DNA of 36,848 nucleotides, taken from IMG/VR virus record IMGVR_UViG_3300044710_000020, positions 1 through 36,848 of that record. One strand, given 5' to 3'. The first letter of the stretch is position 1, and each line of letters opens with the position of its first letter. A program made the position numbers and the translations under genes. Source of the DNA: a virus. This document shows, in pieces, positions 5,497 to 13,757 of this stretch. The notes below the pieces were generated by a model. It did no database searches. It was not told the DNA's origin and saw nothing but the letters and a program-made list of their open reading frames with translations.

Positions 5497-6134
5497 ATTA
5501 CTACGAGCACCACATCGGTGACTACCAGCGAAAGACCGCCCATCTGACCCTCGCCGAGCATGGCGCGTACATGCTGATGCTTCAGGTTTTTTACGCAACT
5601 GAGAAACCGCTGCCTGAAAACCGACAGCTTTTGTATCGAATTCTGCGCGTAAATCGTGCAGCCGATCGCAAAGCTGTTGATTCAGTTTGTGATCAGTTTT
5701 GGCAACTCACGGAAGGAGGAATTACAAATCAGCGTGCCGAGGAAGTGCTGGAGAAATATCGCAATTGGGTTGAGAAACAGAAACTTAACGGAAGCCTAGG
5801 GGGTAGGCCGCAAAAACCCAAACCAAACCCAAGCCTAACCCAAGGGTTATCTTTGGGTTTCGAAAAGCAAAACCCAAACGAAACCCAAACGAAACCCAAC
5901 GGGGGGTATCGCGCGCGCGTCCCACTTCCCACTTCCCACTTAGACTTAGATACCCACACACCTTCAGAGGCCGCGCCTAACGGCGCAGCCCGTGTGGGTG
6001 TGAAATCTAAATCGGGTTGGAAGCCTCCTAAAACCGCCGACGATTATGAGCGGGAAGAAGCAGCCCGGCGGGACGATGAGTCAGTCCGAAATTCCCATGA
6101 AGCTCAATCCCATGGAGGTCGCCGTGCAGGTTAA
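5493..6134 (+). CDS. DUF1376 replication protein (O-like)
   Basis: 213 aa from a GTG at 5493 that overlaps the previous stop. The first 90 residues (VNYYEHHIGDYQRKTAHLT, then EHGAYMLMLQVFYATEKPLP) are the DUF1376 domain, a phage domain found where lambda has its O replication initiator. After LGGRPQKPKPNPSLTQG the protein becomes Pro/Asn/Gln-rich because the DNA there carries an iteron array (5815-5899). The tail (KTADDYEREEAARR) is helical. By position it should recognise the origin inside its own gene. It overlaps the next gene in another frame. Confidence 0.75.
   Translation: MNYYEHHIGDYQRKTAHLTLAEHGAYMLMLQVFYATEKPLPENRQLLYRILRVNRAADRKAVDSVCDQFWQLTEGGITNQRAEEVLEKYRNWVEKQKLNGSLGGRPQKPKPNPSLTQGLSLGFEKQNPNETQTKPNGGYRARVPLPTSHLDLDTHTPSEAAPNGAARVGVKSKSGWKPPKTADDYEREEAARRDDESVRNSHEAQSHGGRRAG
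5815..5899. repeat. Iteron array, candidate phage replication origin
   Basis: AACCCAA occurs directly at 5815, 5826 and 5837, inverted (TTGGGTT) at 5853, and directly again at 5871, 5882 and 5893. Each triplet has an exact 11-bp period, which is not a multiple of three, so the pattern cannot come from protein repeats. Another inverted copy lies at 5765-5771. Lambda-type phages keep their origin iterons inside the O gene, the same position as here. Confidence 0.65.
5921..5941 (+). repeat. CCCACTT tandem triplication
   Basis: Three perfect copies of the 7-mer CCCACTT lie directly after the iteron array, inside the DUF1376 gene and followed by a more AT-rich stretch. It may belong to the origin region or be a slippage product. 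Confidence 0.6.
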
Positions 6135-6660
6135 TGACCTAGCCGAATTCGAGACTGTGCTCGGTAAGCTCTGCGCCGGCTTTGAGGTACCCGTCACAAA
6201 GGCACGGAAGGACGCGTATTGGACTGGGTTTCGCCAGACGCCCATGACCCAATTCGCCCGGCTCGTGGACCTCGCGCTGTCAGGATCCGCGTTTATTTCG
6301 ATGCCGACCGTGGGCGCGCTTCGAAAACTCATCCAGGAACCAGCGAGCAAATCCGCGGCACCAATCCATACCCAGCGCGGCCCAAGCCTGCAAGAGCAGC
6401 TCAGCGAGTACGTGATGCTCGCCCGCTTTCCTGCCGGCGAAGATTCGAAGTTCTCACCCGATCAGATGCGTCAGACGAGTCTTCCCTGGACGTATCTGTA
6501 TCGTGAATGGCGCGACGAGAAAGGCCACCAATCCGCCGAGTGCACCGGCGTGCTTGTACCGGCCGCGGGCAAACTCCCCGGCTTTCGCGTGACGGTTGCC
6601 GACATGCTCGGAGATCCGCCGCTGCACGATCGAGTGCTGAGGCGCCAAGCAGCCACATGA
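6046..6660 (+). CDS. Replication-associated hypothetical protein (possible helicase-loader position)
   Basis: 204 aa from 6046; an inner ATG at 6076 (MSQSEIPMKLNPMEV) is an equally good start. The first part, EFETVLGKLCAGFEVPVTKA then AYWTGFRQTPMTQFARLVDLAL and MPTVGALRKLI, resembles small phage proteins downstream of O-like genes, where P-type helicase loaders are found; the 'W...L...F...A......MP....LR' spacing is the basis. The rest has no recognised domain. It overlaps DUF1376 by about 90 nt and its TGA overlaps the next ATG. Confidence 0.5.
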   Translation: MSGKKQPGGTMSQSEIPMKLNPMEVAVQVNDLAEFETVLGKLCAGFEVPVTKARKDAYWTGFRQTPMTQFARLVDLALSGSAFISMPTVGALRKLIQEPASKSAAPIHTQRGPSLQEQLSEYVMLARFPAGEDSKFSPDQMRQTSLPWTYLYREWRDEKGHQSAECTGVLVPAAGKLPGFRVTVADMLGDPPLHDRVLRRQAAT

Positions 6661-6917
6661 ACGCCCAGTTCAAAACCATTGATGCGGAGATGTGGCTCTT
6701 GGGCCGGTTGCAACATCACTTGGCCCAAGTGTTCACCGGCGCAACCGATCCGGACGTGCGTCGCGAGCGTGTACGCCGCGCAATCATCCTTGGGGAACTT
6801 GATTCGATCATCCTCGGCAAGCGCGCCGGCGGTGGTTCTGAGACCTACGCGCAGGCCTTCGAGCGGCTCTACGGCCAACCACTTCACCCACCAAAACCTA
6901 AGGGTAAAAAACCATGA
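6657..6917 (+). CDS. Hypothetical early protein
   Basis: 86 aa from the ATG at 6657 (ATGA overlap); the frame open upstream to 6507 is shadow. MNAQFKTIDAEMWLLGRLQH begins a helical protein with ERVRRAIILGELDSIIL and a C-terminal basic Pro/Lys tail. No known family. Coupled at both ends. Confidence 0.55.
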   Translation: MNAQFKTIDAEMWLLGRLQHHLAQVFTGATDPDVRRERVRRAIILGELDSIILGKRAGGGSETYAQAFERLYGQPLHPPKPKGKKP

Positions 6918-7501
6918 AAACCTACAGCCAAGCGCCCGATGCGAGTGATTGCATCGAGAAGATCCAATCCGCACACCACGAGCATCTCGAGGACGTGACA
7001 GTCTCGGCGCTGTTCGTGTTCGACACCGAATCGAGCGATCCTGTGCTCAAGCACCAGGGATATCCCGCCGGCGCAGTCGTGCGCATCACGCCGCTCAAAG
7101 ATCGTGCCGTTGGGATTGCCGATGCCACGATCGTCATTGACCGGGCTGGATGGCTCGCGCTCTCGCAGCGCCAGCGCGATGCCCTGATCGATCATGAGCT
7201 CACGCACTTGACGCGCGTCACCGACAAGGAATCCGGCGATCCCGTGTTCGATGCGCTCGATCGGCCGAAACTTGCGATGCGCCGGCATGACCATCAGTTC
7301 GGCTGGTTCGACGAAGTTGCCCAGCGGCACGGCGAGGCAAGTCCGGAAGTGCGCCAGGCGCGTCACCTGATGGAATCCTCCGGGCAGCTGTATTTCGATT
7401 TCGAGCCGCGTGCCGAGATGTCCAACACCGGCCGGCAGATCCAGGCTACGGCCGTGAAGGCTGAGCGCAAGAAGCGTCGCGAAACCGCGCCGCTGAATTG
7501 A
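6914..7501 (+). CDS. Putative phage metallopeptidase
   Basis: 195 aa. ALIDHELTHL at residues about 90-99 holds a zincin HExxH motif (H94, E95, H98). It is preceded by a beta strand with DATIVIDRAGW and followed by RRHDHQFGWFDEVAQRHG, as in the 'putative phage metallopeptidase' family, which is linked to SprT/WLM-type proteases. Early position suggests action on host DNA-bound or regulatory proteins, but no substrate is known. ATGA overlap with the gene before. Confidence 0.75.
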   Translation: MKTYSQAPDASDCIEKIQSAHHEHLEDVTVSALFVFDTESSDPVLKHQGYPAGAVVRITPLKDRAVGIADATIVIDRAGWLALSQRQRDALIDHELTHLTRVTDKESGDPVFDALDRPKLAMRRHDHQFGWFDEVAQRHGEASPEVRQARHLMESSGQLYFDFEPRAEMSNTGRQIQATAVKAERKKRRETAPLN

Positions 7502-7525
7502 TCCAACCACCAAGGGAGAATTTCC

Positions 7526-7858
7526 ATGACGAACGATGCCATCGAAGCCGAGATCCAGGCCAAGGGATTGACCGCGCCGCGTGTAACGCCGCTGCACATT
7601 GAGTCGCTCATCAGCGCCGAGTATTGGTTCACCGCGTGGAATGCAGTGGGCGAGGGTGCGCCGCGGATGGAGGAGCTCAAGCTGCTCACGATTTGCGTAT
7701 TAGTGCTCAAGAATGGCTTCACGATCACCGGCGAGTCCGCATGCGCGAGCCCTGAGAACTTCGACGCTGAGCTCGGTCGCAAGATTGCCGGACAGAATGC
7801 GAGAGCCAAGATCTGGCCGCTCGAGGGATACCTGCTCAAGAGCCGCTTGGCAAGTTGA
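7526..7858 (+). CDS. Gp49-like phage protein
   Basis: 110 aa with AGGGAG upstream of the ATG. The motifs APRVTPLHIESLI, EYWFTAW, LTICVLVLKNGFTITGESAC and PENFDAELGRKIA follow the order of the phage 'Gp49-like' family, small proteins with an N-terminal beta domain and two helices. Function not established. Sits in the early region ahead of a nuclease gene. Confidence 0.8.
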   Translation: MTNDAIEAEIQAKGLTAPRVTPLHIESLISAEYWFTAWNAVGEGAPRMEELKLLTICVLVLKNGFTITGESACASPENFDAELGRKIAGQNARAKIWPLEGYLLKSRLAS

Positions 7859-7859
7859 C

Positions 7860-8171
7860 ATGAGCGGTCGCGATGGAGCGCGCGCGGCAATGGGTGCACG
7901 TGATGCGAATCACGCTGATGTGACGCGCTGGTACGAAGAGCTCTATTGCCGCGTGCAAGATACCCACGCTGTGGGCGGCGGATTTCCGGATCTTGTGGTG
8001 CGCATTCCGACACGACGCGGCGCAGTCGTGGCGATTGTCGAGGTGAAAACTCGCGATGGCACGCTATCGAAATCGCAGGAACGATTCATCGCGGAGTGGG
8101 GTGCATGCGTCACTATCGTACAGACTCGCGAGGACGTGTTTGCGCACGTAGAGCGGGTGAGGGGAGGGTGA
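7860..8171 (+). CDS. VRR-NUC-like / resolvase-like nuclease
   Basis: 103 aa from the ATG at 7860. GGGFPDLVVRIPTRR then VVAIVEVKTRDGTLSKSQER shows the D...E-V-K catalytic motif of the restriction-endonuclease fold, and SKSQERF...W fits phage VRR-NUC or Hjc-like proteins. Likely cuts branched DNA during replication and packaging. An upstream open stretch to 7713 is shadow of the Gp49 gene. Confidence 0.7.
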   Translation: MSGRDGARAAMGARDANHADVTRWYEELYCRVQDTHAVGGGFPDLVVRIPTRRGAVVAIVEVKTRDGTLSKSQERFIAEWGACVTIVQTREDVFAHVERVRGG

Positions 8172-8176
8172 AAAAA

Positions 8177-8317
8177 ATGGATAGGGACGAATGGATTAGG
8201 ATACCGCCGCGGGCACCGCGCCTGCCGCGAAAACGGATGCGCACCGATCGAACAGTCGCCTGGTGGCTATTAGGCTGCGCGTTTTTCTGGTTGTGTCTAT
8301 GGCTGGTGCTGCGGTGA
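8177..8317 (+). CDS. Small membrane protein
   Basis: 46 aa from the ATG at 8177, with GGGGAGGG about nine bases upstream; a GTG at 8168 is too close to that site. A basic N-terminus (PRAPRLPRKRMRTDR) precedes a transmembrane helix WWLLGCAFFWLCLWLVL. Its TGA overlaps the following ATG (TGATG). Function unknown. Confidence 0.6.
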   Translation: MDRDEWIRIPPRAPRLPRKRMRTDRTVAWWLLGCAFFWLCLWLVLR

Positions 8318-8739
8318 TGGCCATCGCGCATGACTGGCTGGAGCCGATTGAGACCAAGGATGCGCGCGAAACGCAGGATGTGGACCGGATCATGGAACAA
8401 TGGGGCCGCTGGCAGCGCGCTAACGGCGTGCACTTGCAGCCGACCGCCGCGGGGAATGTGCTCGGAATCAATGCCATTCAGCATCGGACCTGGGATCTTT
8501 CCATCACGGATGATCAGTTCACCTTCGTCGATCGGTGCGTCACGCGCCTGCCTAACCGATTGAATGCGATCGTGGTTCTTGAGTACGTGATCGACTGTGC
8601 GCAGGCAGATCGGTGGCGCCGGGCAGGCCTACTTCGCACCGCGTACTCCCAAAGGCTCAACGCCGCCCAGTGGGCCCTGGTCACACTGTTCGGATCGTTT
8701 CTTGACGAGTGCCGGCAGAAAAGTGTAAATAGCCGCTAA
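8317..8739 (+). CDS. Q-like late antiterminator (probable)
   Basis: 140 aa from the ATG at 8317. VDRIMEQWGRWQRANGVH is the 'W-G-x-W' opening of lambdoid antitermination proteins. Further on, SITDDQFTFVDRCVTRLP, VVLEYVIDC and RTAYSQRLNAAQWALVT follow the same helical plan. Position supports it: last early gene, followed at once by a promoter-like sequence and a strong terminator, then the terminase genes. It would let RNA polymerase read through into the late operon. Sequence similarity is weak, so the call rests partly on context. Confidence 0.55.
   Translation: MAIAHDWLEPIETKDARETQDVDRIMEQWGRWQRANGVHLQPTAAGNVLGINAIQHRTWDLSITDDQFTFVDRCVTRLPNRLNAIVVLEYVIDCAQADRWRRAGLLRTAYSQRLNAAQWALVTLFGSFLDECRQKSVNSR
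8702..8730 (+). promoter_or_regulatory. Candidate late promoter
   Basis: TTGACG (8702-8707), a 16-bp spacer and TGTAAA (8724-8729), at the end of the Q-like gene and about 40 bp before a terminator, which is the pR'/tR' arrangement. The -10 match is modest. Confidence 0.35.
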
Positions 8740-8770
8740 TCTTGTAGTTCCTTTCCTACAAATTCTTCCA

Positions 8771-8795
8771 AACCCAGCCCTCGCGCTGGGTTTTT
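8771..8795 (+). terminator. Rho-independent terminator ahead of the late genes
   Basis: Stem AACCCAGC / GCTGGGTT (8771-8778, 8785-8792) with a 6-nt loop, running into TTTTT. It would stop transcription before the late operon unless antitermination occurs. Confidence 0.85.
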
Positions 8796-8821
8796 GCGTT
8801 TCTAAGCCCAGGAGAACCCTG

Positions 8822-8953
8822 ATGAGCGGACCTATGCGCACCGACAAAGAACAGCGACGCGTCGGCGAAACTGTGGAGTTTCGCAATCGACGCACCAAGA
8901 GCCGAGCGAAGACTAAGGCGGCGCGAGCTGCCCGCAAGCGGAGCCGCCGATGA
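8822..8953 (+). CDS. Very basic 43-aa protein, first late gene
   Basis: MSGPMRTDKEQRRVGE is followed by a tail that is nearly half Arg/Lys (TKSRAKTKAARAARKRSRR). AGGAGA lies seven bases before the ATG, and its TGA overlaps the next ATG (ATGA). It could bind nucleic acid near the packaging start, but no family is recognised. Confidence 0.6.
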   Translation: MSGPMRTDKEQRRVGETVEFRNRRTKSRAKTKAARAARKRSRR

Positions 8954-9156
8954 GCGCCAGGTACGTGCTCCAGAATGCGATTGTCTTCGATTCGAGCGAG
9001 CCGGAGATCCTGCTGATCGAATACGGCGATGACGGCGTCGGCCGCATGATCGGCCAGTTCTTCAAGATCGAGGATGCCTTCGTGCACCTGCATGAACGGG
9101 TGCATGGCAAGAAACTCGACGCTGTCAGCGAAAAACGCATCGCACTGGTGCGCTGA
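8950..9156 (+). CDS. Hypothetical protein beside terminase
   Basis: 68 aa, MSARYVLQNAIVFDSSEPEI, with a compact alpha/beta pattern (ILLIEYGDDGVGRMIGQFF, then IEDAFVHLHERVHG). No known family. Coupled on both sides (ATGA before, TGATG after), so it is probably a real late gene. Confidence 0.6.
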   Translation: MSARYVLQNAIVFDSSEPEILLIEYGDDGVGRMIGQFFKIEDAFVHLHERVHGKKLDAVSEKRIALVR

Positions 9157-9446
9157 TGGCCGCCCGCAAAAACCTCGTGCACTCCGAGCTCGTGCGTGAG
9201 CGGATCAAGACGATGCAGCTCGTGAACAGGCTCACGAATTTCGCGTTGGGCAAGCTTAAGAAATCCATGGAGCCGCATCAGGTGACTGCGGCGTTGGGAT
9301 TGCTCAAGAAAACGATCCCAGACATCCAGTCGATCGAGCACTTGGGCGAGGTCGAGCATCGCCATCACGTCGTGTCGGCTGAGCCCTTGAGCGATGAGGC
9401 ATGGGCTGCGACCTATGGCAGCCAGGGCCAAGCCCTCAACGGCTGA
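9156..9446 (+). CDS. Terminase small subunit (probable)
   Basis: 96 aa. SELVRERIKTMQLVNRLTNF and SMEPHQVTAALGLLKKTIPD match the helical tail of small terminase-like proteins that I recall next to this TerL type. It would recognise the packaging site. The usual N-terminal HTH is short or missing, so it may be a truncated type. Overlaps the large subunit start by about 30 nt. Confidence 0.65.
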   Translation: MAARKNLVHSELVRERIKTMQLVNRLTNFALGKLKKSMEPHQVTAALGLLKKTIPDIQSIEHLGEVEHRHHVVSAEPLSDEAWAATYGSQGQALNG

Positions 9447-10875
9447 TCAGGCGCCAATCGCCTGGGCGCCGCAACCGGGTCCGCAGAAAGCGCTGATCGA
9501 TTGCCCGATCACCGAAGTGTTCTTCGGCGGAGCTCGAGGCGGCGGTAAGACCGATGGCGTGCTCGGCAAGTGGGCGATTAAATCGCAACGCTACGGCCGC
9601 GGCTTCAATGCCGTGTTCTTCCGCAAGGAGATGCCGCAGCAGGACGATTTGATCGATCGGGCCAAGGATATCTACTGCCGCATGGGCGGCGGATGGCAGG
9701 AACAGAAGCGCATGTTCCTAATGCCAGGCGGTGGGCGCGTTCGCTTCCGGCCGCTTGAGAATGTGCTCGATGCGGAAAAGTATCAGGGCCAAAACATCAG
9801 CGATGCGGCGGTCGAGGAGGCCGGCAACTATCCGCTAAGCGCGCCCATTGATCGGCTGTTCGGTTGCTTGCGTTCAAGTGTCGGCGTGCCGGTGCAGCTG
9901 ATATTGACAGGCAATCCCGGCGGCCCGGGGCACCAATGGATCCGCCAGCGCTACATTGATCCAGCCCCAGTCGGGATGCAGATCCTGGTGCGGGAGCTGA
10001 AAAACGGGAACCAGCACAAGGCTGTGTACATCCCATCGAAGCTCGAGCAGAACCGGATATTGCTCGCGCAAGATCCTGGCTATGCGAATCGGTTGTACCT
10101 GGTCGGCTCACCAAACCTGGTGCGCGCCTGGCTGGAGGGCGACTGGTCGGTTATTGAGGGTGCGTACTTTCCGGAATTCTCGATGGCGAAGCACGTGCTT
10201 CAGCCCTTCGAGATCCCCGCGCACTGGGCGCGGATCCGCGCGATGGACTGGGGCTCAGCGAAACCGTTCTGCGTGCTCTGGCTCGCAGTGTCAGATGGCA
10301 GCATCGAGGCGATCCCGCGCGGCGCGCTCGTGGTGTACCGCGAATGGTACGGCTGGAATGGCGAGCCCAATGTCGGCTGCAAGATGACCGCTGGCGCGGT
10401 GGGTGATGGCATCCGCAAAATCGAGGGATTTGATACCAATCATCGCGAGCCGATGAGTGACGAGGTCTTAGACCCGGCAGCCTTCAGCGAGGATGGCGGA
10501 CCGTCGCTCGCCGAGCGCATGAATTTGAATTTCCGCCGAGCCGACAATAAGCGCGTTGCGAAAGGCGGCGCGATGGGCGGCTGGGATCAGTTGCGCGAGC
10601 GTTTGAACGGTGTCGATGGCGTGCCGATGCTGTACCTGTTTTCGACCTGCACGCACACGATCCGCACCTTGCCGGCCCTGCAGCACGACCCTCACAAGGC
10701 CGAGGATGTGGACACTGAGGCCGAGGATCACGCACCCGACGCGCTGCGCTACGGCTGCATGTCCAGGCCCTATGTACGCGATAAACCGAATGCGAAGAGC
10801 GCGCGCTTTGAGACGCAGCTCACAGTGAATGAAATTCTGAAACGAGCCACGCAACGACGCCTGGCGGAGAATTAA
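9415..10875 (+). CDS. terL: Terminase large subunit
   Basis: 486 aa from the ATG at 9415. Walker A GGARGGGKT at residues 38-46; Walker B region ISDAAVEEAGN; coupling motif LILTGNPGGPGH. The C-terminal RNase-H-like nuclease half has MDWGSAKPF and the closing DHAPDALRYG. It is the ATP-driven packaging motor and headful or site-specific nuclease. Length and motifs fit a full-length protein. The upstream Met at 9394 is less likely because it lies deeper in the small-subunit gene. Confidence 0.95.
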   Translation: MAARAKPSTADQAPIAWAPQPGPQKALIDCPITEVFFGGARGGGKTDGVLGKWAIKSQRYGRGFNAVFFRKEMPQQDDLIDRAKDIYCRMGGGWQEQKRMFLMPGGGRVRFRPLENVLDAEKYQGQNISDAAVEEAGNYPLSAPIDRLFGCLRSSVGVPVQLILTGNPGGPGHQWIRQRYIDPAPVGMQILVRELKNGNQHKAVYIPSKLEQNRILLAQDPGYANRLYLVGSPNLVRAWLEGDWSVIEGAYFPEFSMAKHVLQPFEIPAHWARIRAMDWGSAKPFCVLWLAVSDGSIEAIPRGALVVYREWYGWNGEPNVGCKMTAGAVGDGIRKIEGFDTNHREPMSDEVLDPAAFSEDGGPSLAERMNLNFRRADNKRVAKGGAMGGWDQLRERLNGVDGVPMLYLFSTCTHTIRTLPALQHDPHKAEDVDTEAEDHAPDALRYGCMSRPYVRDKPNAKSARFETQLTVNEILKRATQRRLAEN

Positions 10876-10877
10876 CC

Positions 10878-11369
10878 ATGCAAAGTTGGCAAGGCGGGAC
10901 TTACTCGAGCTCGCAACCCGCGGTGGCGGCCGGCGCGATCGCATCCCTCAGCACGCTGGTCGGCGGCACGCTCTACACGAACGGAAGCTACCCGGCGGTT
11001 GCTCTGACTGGTGGCTCAGGAGCCAATGCGACCGCGAATATCGTGGTGGCAGGCGGGTCGGTGACGTCGGTCACCATCGTGAATCCCGGCAGCGGTTACA
11101 AGCAGGGCGATGTGCTCTCAGCCGCTGCTGCCAACATCGGCGGCACTGGTTCAGGCTTCACCATCACGGTTGCCGGTATTTCCTCCTTTGTCACGTGTCG
11201 CGCGATCTATTGCACGGCTCCCGGGACGATCACCTATCAGCAAGGTCCAATCGGTGCGCCGGGGCCTTCCACCGCGGTTGCGTTGCTCGCCGGACAGACG
11301 TTCCCCGTGGAACTGAACGACGGCATCATTTCGAGCCTCGGCGCCGGCTCCTACCTGCTGCTCGCTTAA
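10878..11369 (+). CDS. Virion-associated protein carrying a Gly-rich beta module
   Basis: 163 aa. Residues about 27-98 are a module (LVGGTLYTNGSY, LTGGSG, VTSVTIVNPGSGYKQGDVLS, IGGTGSGFTITV) that recurs in the adaptor at 18860 and the tail hub at 19859. The rest ends with a short beta domain (GQTFPVELNDGIISSLGAG). Probably a small structural protein, perhaps a decoration or head-fibre subunit. It lies between terminase and portal. Confidence 0.65.
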   Translation: MQSWQGGTYSSSQPAVAAGAIASLSTLVGGTLYTNGSYPAVALTGGSGANATANIVVAGGSVTSVTIVNPGSGYKQGDVLSAAAANIGGTGSGFTITVAGISSFVTCRAIYCTAPGTITYQQGPIGAPGPSTAVALLAGQTFPVELNDGIISSLGAGSYLLLA

Positions 11370-11372
11370 AAC

Positions 11373-13757
11373 ATGGCCAAAGATGATGCCGCGCCGACGT
11401 CGACTGAGACGAAGGATGCGCGTCGCTGGAAGCGCGAGCTGCAGCTTGCCAAGAAGCGCGAGAAGGATTGGTTCTCCGAAGCGGATAAGATCGTCAAGCG
11501 CTACCGCGGCGAGGAGAAGAAGCGCAATCGCTTCAACGTGCTGTGGTCGAATACCGAAATCCTGCGGCCCTCGATTTACAATTCGAGGCCGAATCCTGAT
11601 GTACGCCGACGCTTTCGCGATTCCGACTTAGTCGGCAAGGCGGTCTCGGAAGTCCTTGAACGCGCTCTCTCCGTGTTTGTCGACGGCGATGAAACGGACG
11701 ATGCGATCAAAAACGACGTGCTCGATTCGCTCCTCTGCGGACGCGGGATCTCACGTGTGCGCTACGTCCCGAAAATCGCGACTATGGAGTCCGACGATCC
11801 GGATGAGCCTCTCACCGATGATGCCGGCGGCGATGCGTCCAATGACGGCGAGCCGAAAAGTGCCGACACTTCGGACGCTGAAATCACGGACGAGAAGCCG
11901 CCCGACGAGGAGCTCGAATCCGAACTCGTCTGCCTCGAGCACTGCAGCTGGAAGGATTTTCGCCACGGCTATGGCCGCGTCTGGCCGGAAGTACCCTGGG
12001 TCGCCTTTCGCCACAAGCTCTCGCGTCCAGATGCCGAGGAGAAGTTCGGCAAGGAAGCCGTCAACACCGTTCAGTTCACGGTGCCGGATGCCGATGAGGA
12101 CCGAAAGGCGAGCGAACAGGTTGGCGAGACGCAAAAGGTCGCCGAATTCTGGGAGATTTGGGACAAGCTCGGCAATCAGGTGTTTTTCCTGCAGGACGAT
12201 CTGCAGGTGCTGCTCTTCCCGGAAGATAATCCGGACGGCGAGCCACCGCTAGAATTCGATGGTTTCTTCCCATGCCCGCGGCCGCTCGCCGTGGTGGAGA
12301 ACACCGACTCGCTGTTGCCGATCCCGCCATTTCGGCTCTATGAGGATCAGGCCAACCAGCTCGATAAGATCTCCGGACGCATCGACAAGATCGTCAACAC
12401 CATGCGCCTGCGCGGTATCTATGATGCGCGCATCGAGGAGATCGCGGATATCCTCTCGAGCGATGACAACGAGATGGTGCCGGTCAAGAACGCGCAGCAA
12501 TGGGCCGATGGCGGCCTCGACAAGGCCATCTCCTGGATGCCGGTCGAGAAGAATGCCGAGATCCTGACCTCACTTTACGATGCGCGCGATCGGCAGAAAG
12601 CCATCATCGATGAGCTCACGGGCATCGCGGACATCATGCGCGGCGCGACCGATCCCAACGAGACGCTGGGCGCCCAGGAGCTCAAGTCAACCTACGGCTC
12701 AGTGCGCCTGCAAAAAATGCAGAAGGAAGTGCAGCGCTATGCGCGGGACCTCATGCGGCTTGCCGCCGGCGCGATGGCGCAGAAATTCTCGCCTCAAACC
12801 TTCGAGGAGATGACGGAGCTTAAATTTCCGACCGCGCAGCAAAAGCAGCTGATGGTCTCGCTGTTCCAACAGCAACGAATGCAGCAAATGGCGCAACCAC
12901 AACCCGGAGCGCCGCCGGGGATGCCTCCCCATCCCGGAGTCCCCGGTGCTGCACCGCCACCCAATACAACGTCGCCGCCGCAGGCGGGGCCGGGCCCAGG
13001 AACACCCGGAGGACCAATGCCGGGGACCGCTTCACCCGTGCATCCTCCGATCCCTGGTGCATCCCCGGCCCCAGGACCCATGGCAGCGCCGACCGCGCCC
13101 CCTGGCCCACCGATTGATCCGGCGCTGCTGCAGGTGCCGACGTGGGAGGACATCTTAGGTTTGATGCGCTCGGAGAAGCGCCGGCAGTTCAAGATCGATG
13201 TGGAGACCGATTCGACCATCGCCGGCACGCTCTCTTCCGACATGGCCGGGCTCTCGCAAGTCTTAACCGCGATATCCCAAGCGATGCAGGAGCTCGCGCC
13301 AATGGTGCAAGAGGGCGTGCTCCCGGTCGATGCGGCGAAGGAAATCATCATGACGGTGATCCGCCGCGCCCGAATGGGCATGGCGGTCGAGGATGCGTTT
13401 GACAAGCTGCAGGCGCCGAAGCCGAAACCCGATCCGCATGCCGCGAAAGCCGCGGCCGATGCACAGAATGTGCAAGTGAAGGCGCAGGCCGATATCCACA
13501 TTGCGCAAGTCAGGGCGCAGCTCGATGAGCACATCGCGCAGGTTCAGCAGCAGGCCCAGGCGCAACAGAATGCGCAAGAGCAGGCGCTCGAGGCGCAGCG
13601 CACCGCTCACAAGGAACAGTTCGACACGATGCAGGCGAAGCTCGATGCGTTCGTGAAGATCATCGTCGCGACGATATCGGCGACCAAGCAACCGGATACC
13701 GCTGTTCAACCAATCGCGGATCGCACCGTCGCGGGTGCGCCGGCAGGTATGCAATGA
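11373..13757 (+). CDS. Portal protein (podovirus-type)
   Basis: 794 aa. The N-terminus, RRWKRELQLAKKREKDWFSE then VLWSNTEILRPSIYNSRPNP, is typical of large podoviral portals. A stem-type helical region and PVEKNAEILTSLYDARDRQK, IDELTGIADIMRGATDPNET, LGAQELKSTYGSVRLQKMQ follow. Residues about 507-582 are a Pro/Gly-rich, collagen-like linker. The C-terminal 150 residues are a Gln/Ala-rich coiled coil. It forms the dodecameric ring at one capsid vertex, through which DNA passes. An acidic insert lies around residues 130-180. Confidence 0.9.
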   Translation: MAKDDAAPTSTETKDARRWKRELQLAKKREKDWFSEADKIVKRYRGEEKKRNRFNVLWSNTEILRPSIYNSRPNPDVRRRFRDSDLVGKAVSEVLERALSVFVDGDETDDAIKNDVLDSLLCGRGISRVRYVPKIATMESDDPDEPLTDDAGGDASNDGEPKSADTSDAEITDEKPPDEELESELVCLEHCSWKDFRHGYGRVWPEVPWVAFRHKLSRPDAEEKFGKEAVNTVQFTVPDADEDRKASEQVGETQKVAEFWEIWDKLGNQVFFLQDDLQVLLFPEDNPDGEPPLEFDGFFPCPRPLAVVENTDSLLPIPPFRLYEDQANQLDKISGRIDKIVNTMRLRGIYDARIEEIADILSSDDNEMVPVKNAQQWADGGLDKAISWMPVEKNAEILTSLYDARDRQKAIIDELTGIADIMRGATDPNETLGAQELKSTYGSVRLQKMQKEVQRYARDLMRLAAGAMAQKFSPQTFEEMTELKFPTAQQKQLMVSLFQQQRMQQMAQPQPGAPPGMPPHPGVPGAAPPPNTTSPPQAGPGPGTPGGPMPGTASPVHPPIPGASPAPGPMAAPTAPPGPPIDPALLQVPTWEDILGLMRSEKRRQFKIDVETDSTIAGTLSSDMAGLSQVLTAISQAMQELAPMVQEGVLPVDAAKEIIMTVIRRARMGMAVEDAFDKLQAPKPKPDPHAAKAAADAQNVQVKAQADIHIAQVRAQLDEHIAQVQQQAQAQQNAQEQALEAQRTAHKEQFDTMQAKLDAFVKIIVATISATKQPDTAVQPIADRTVAGAPAGMQ

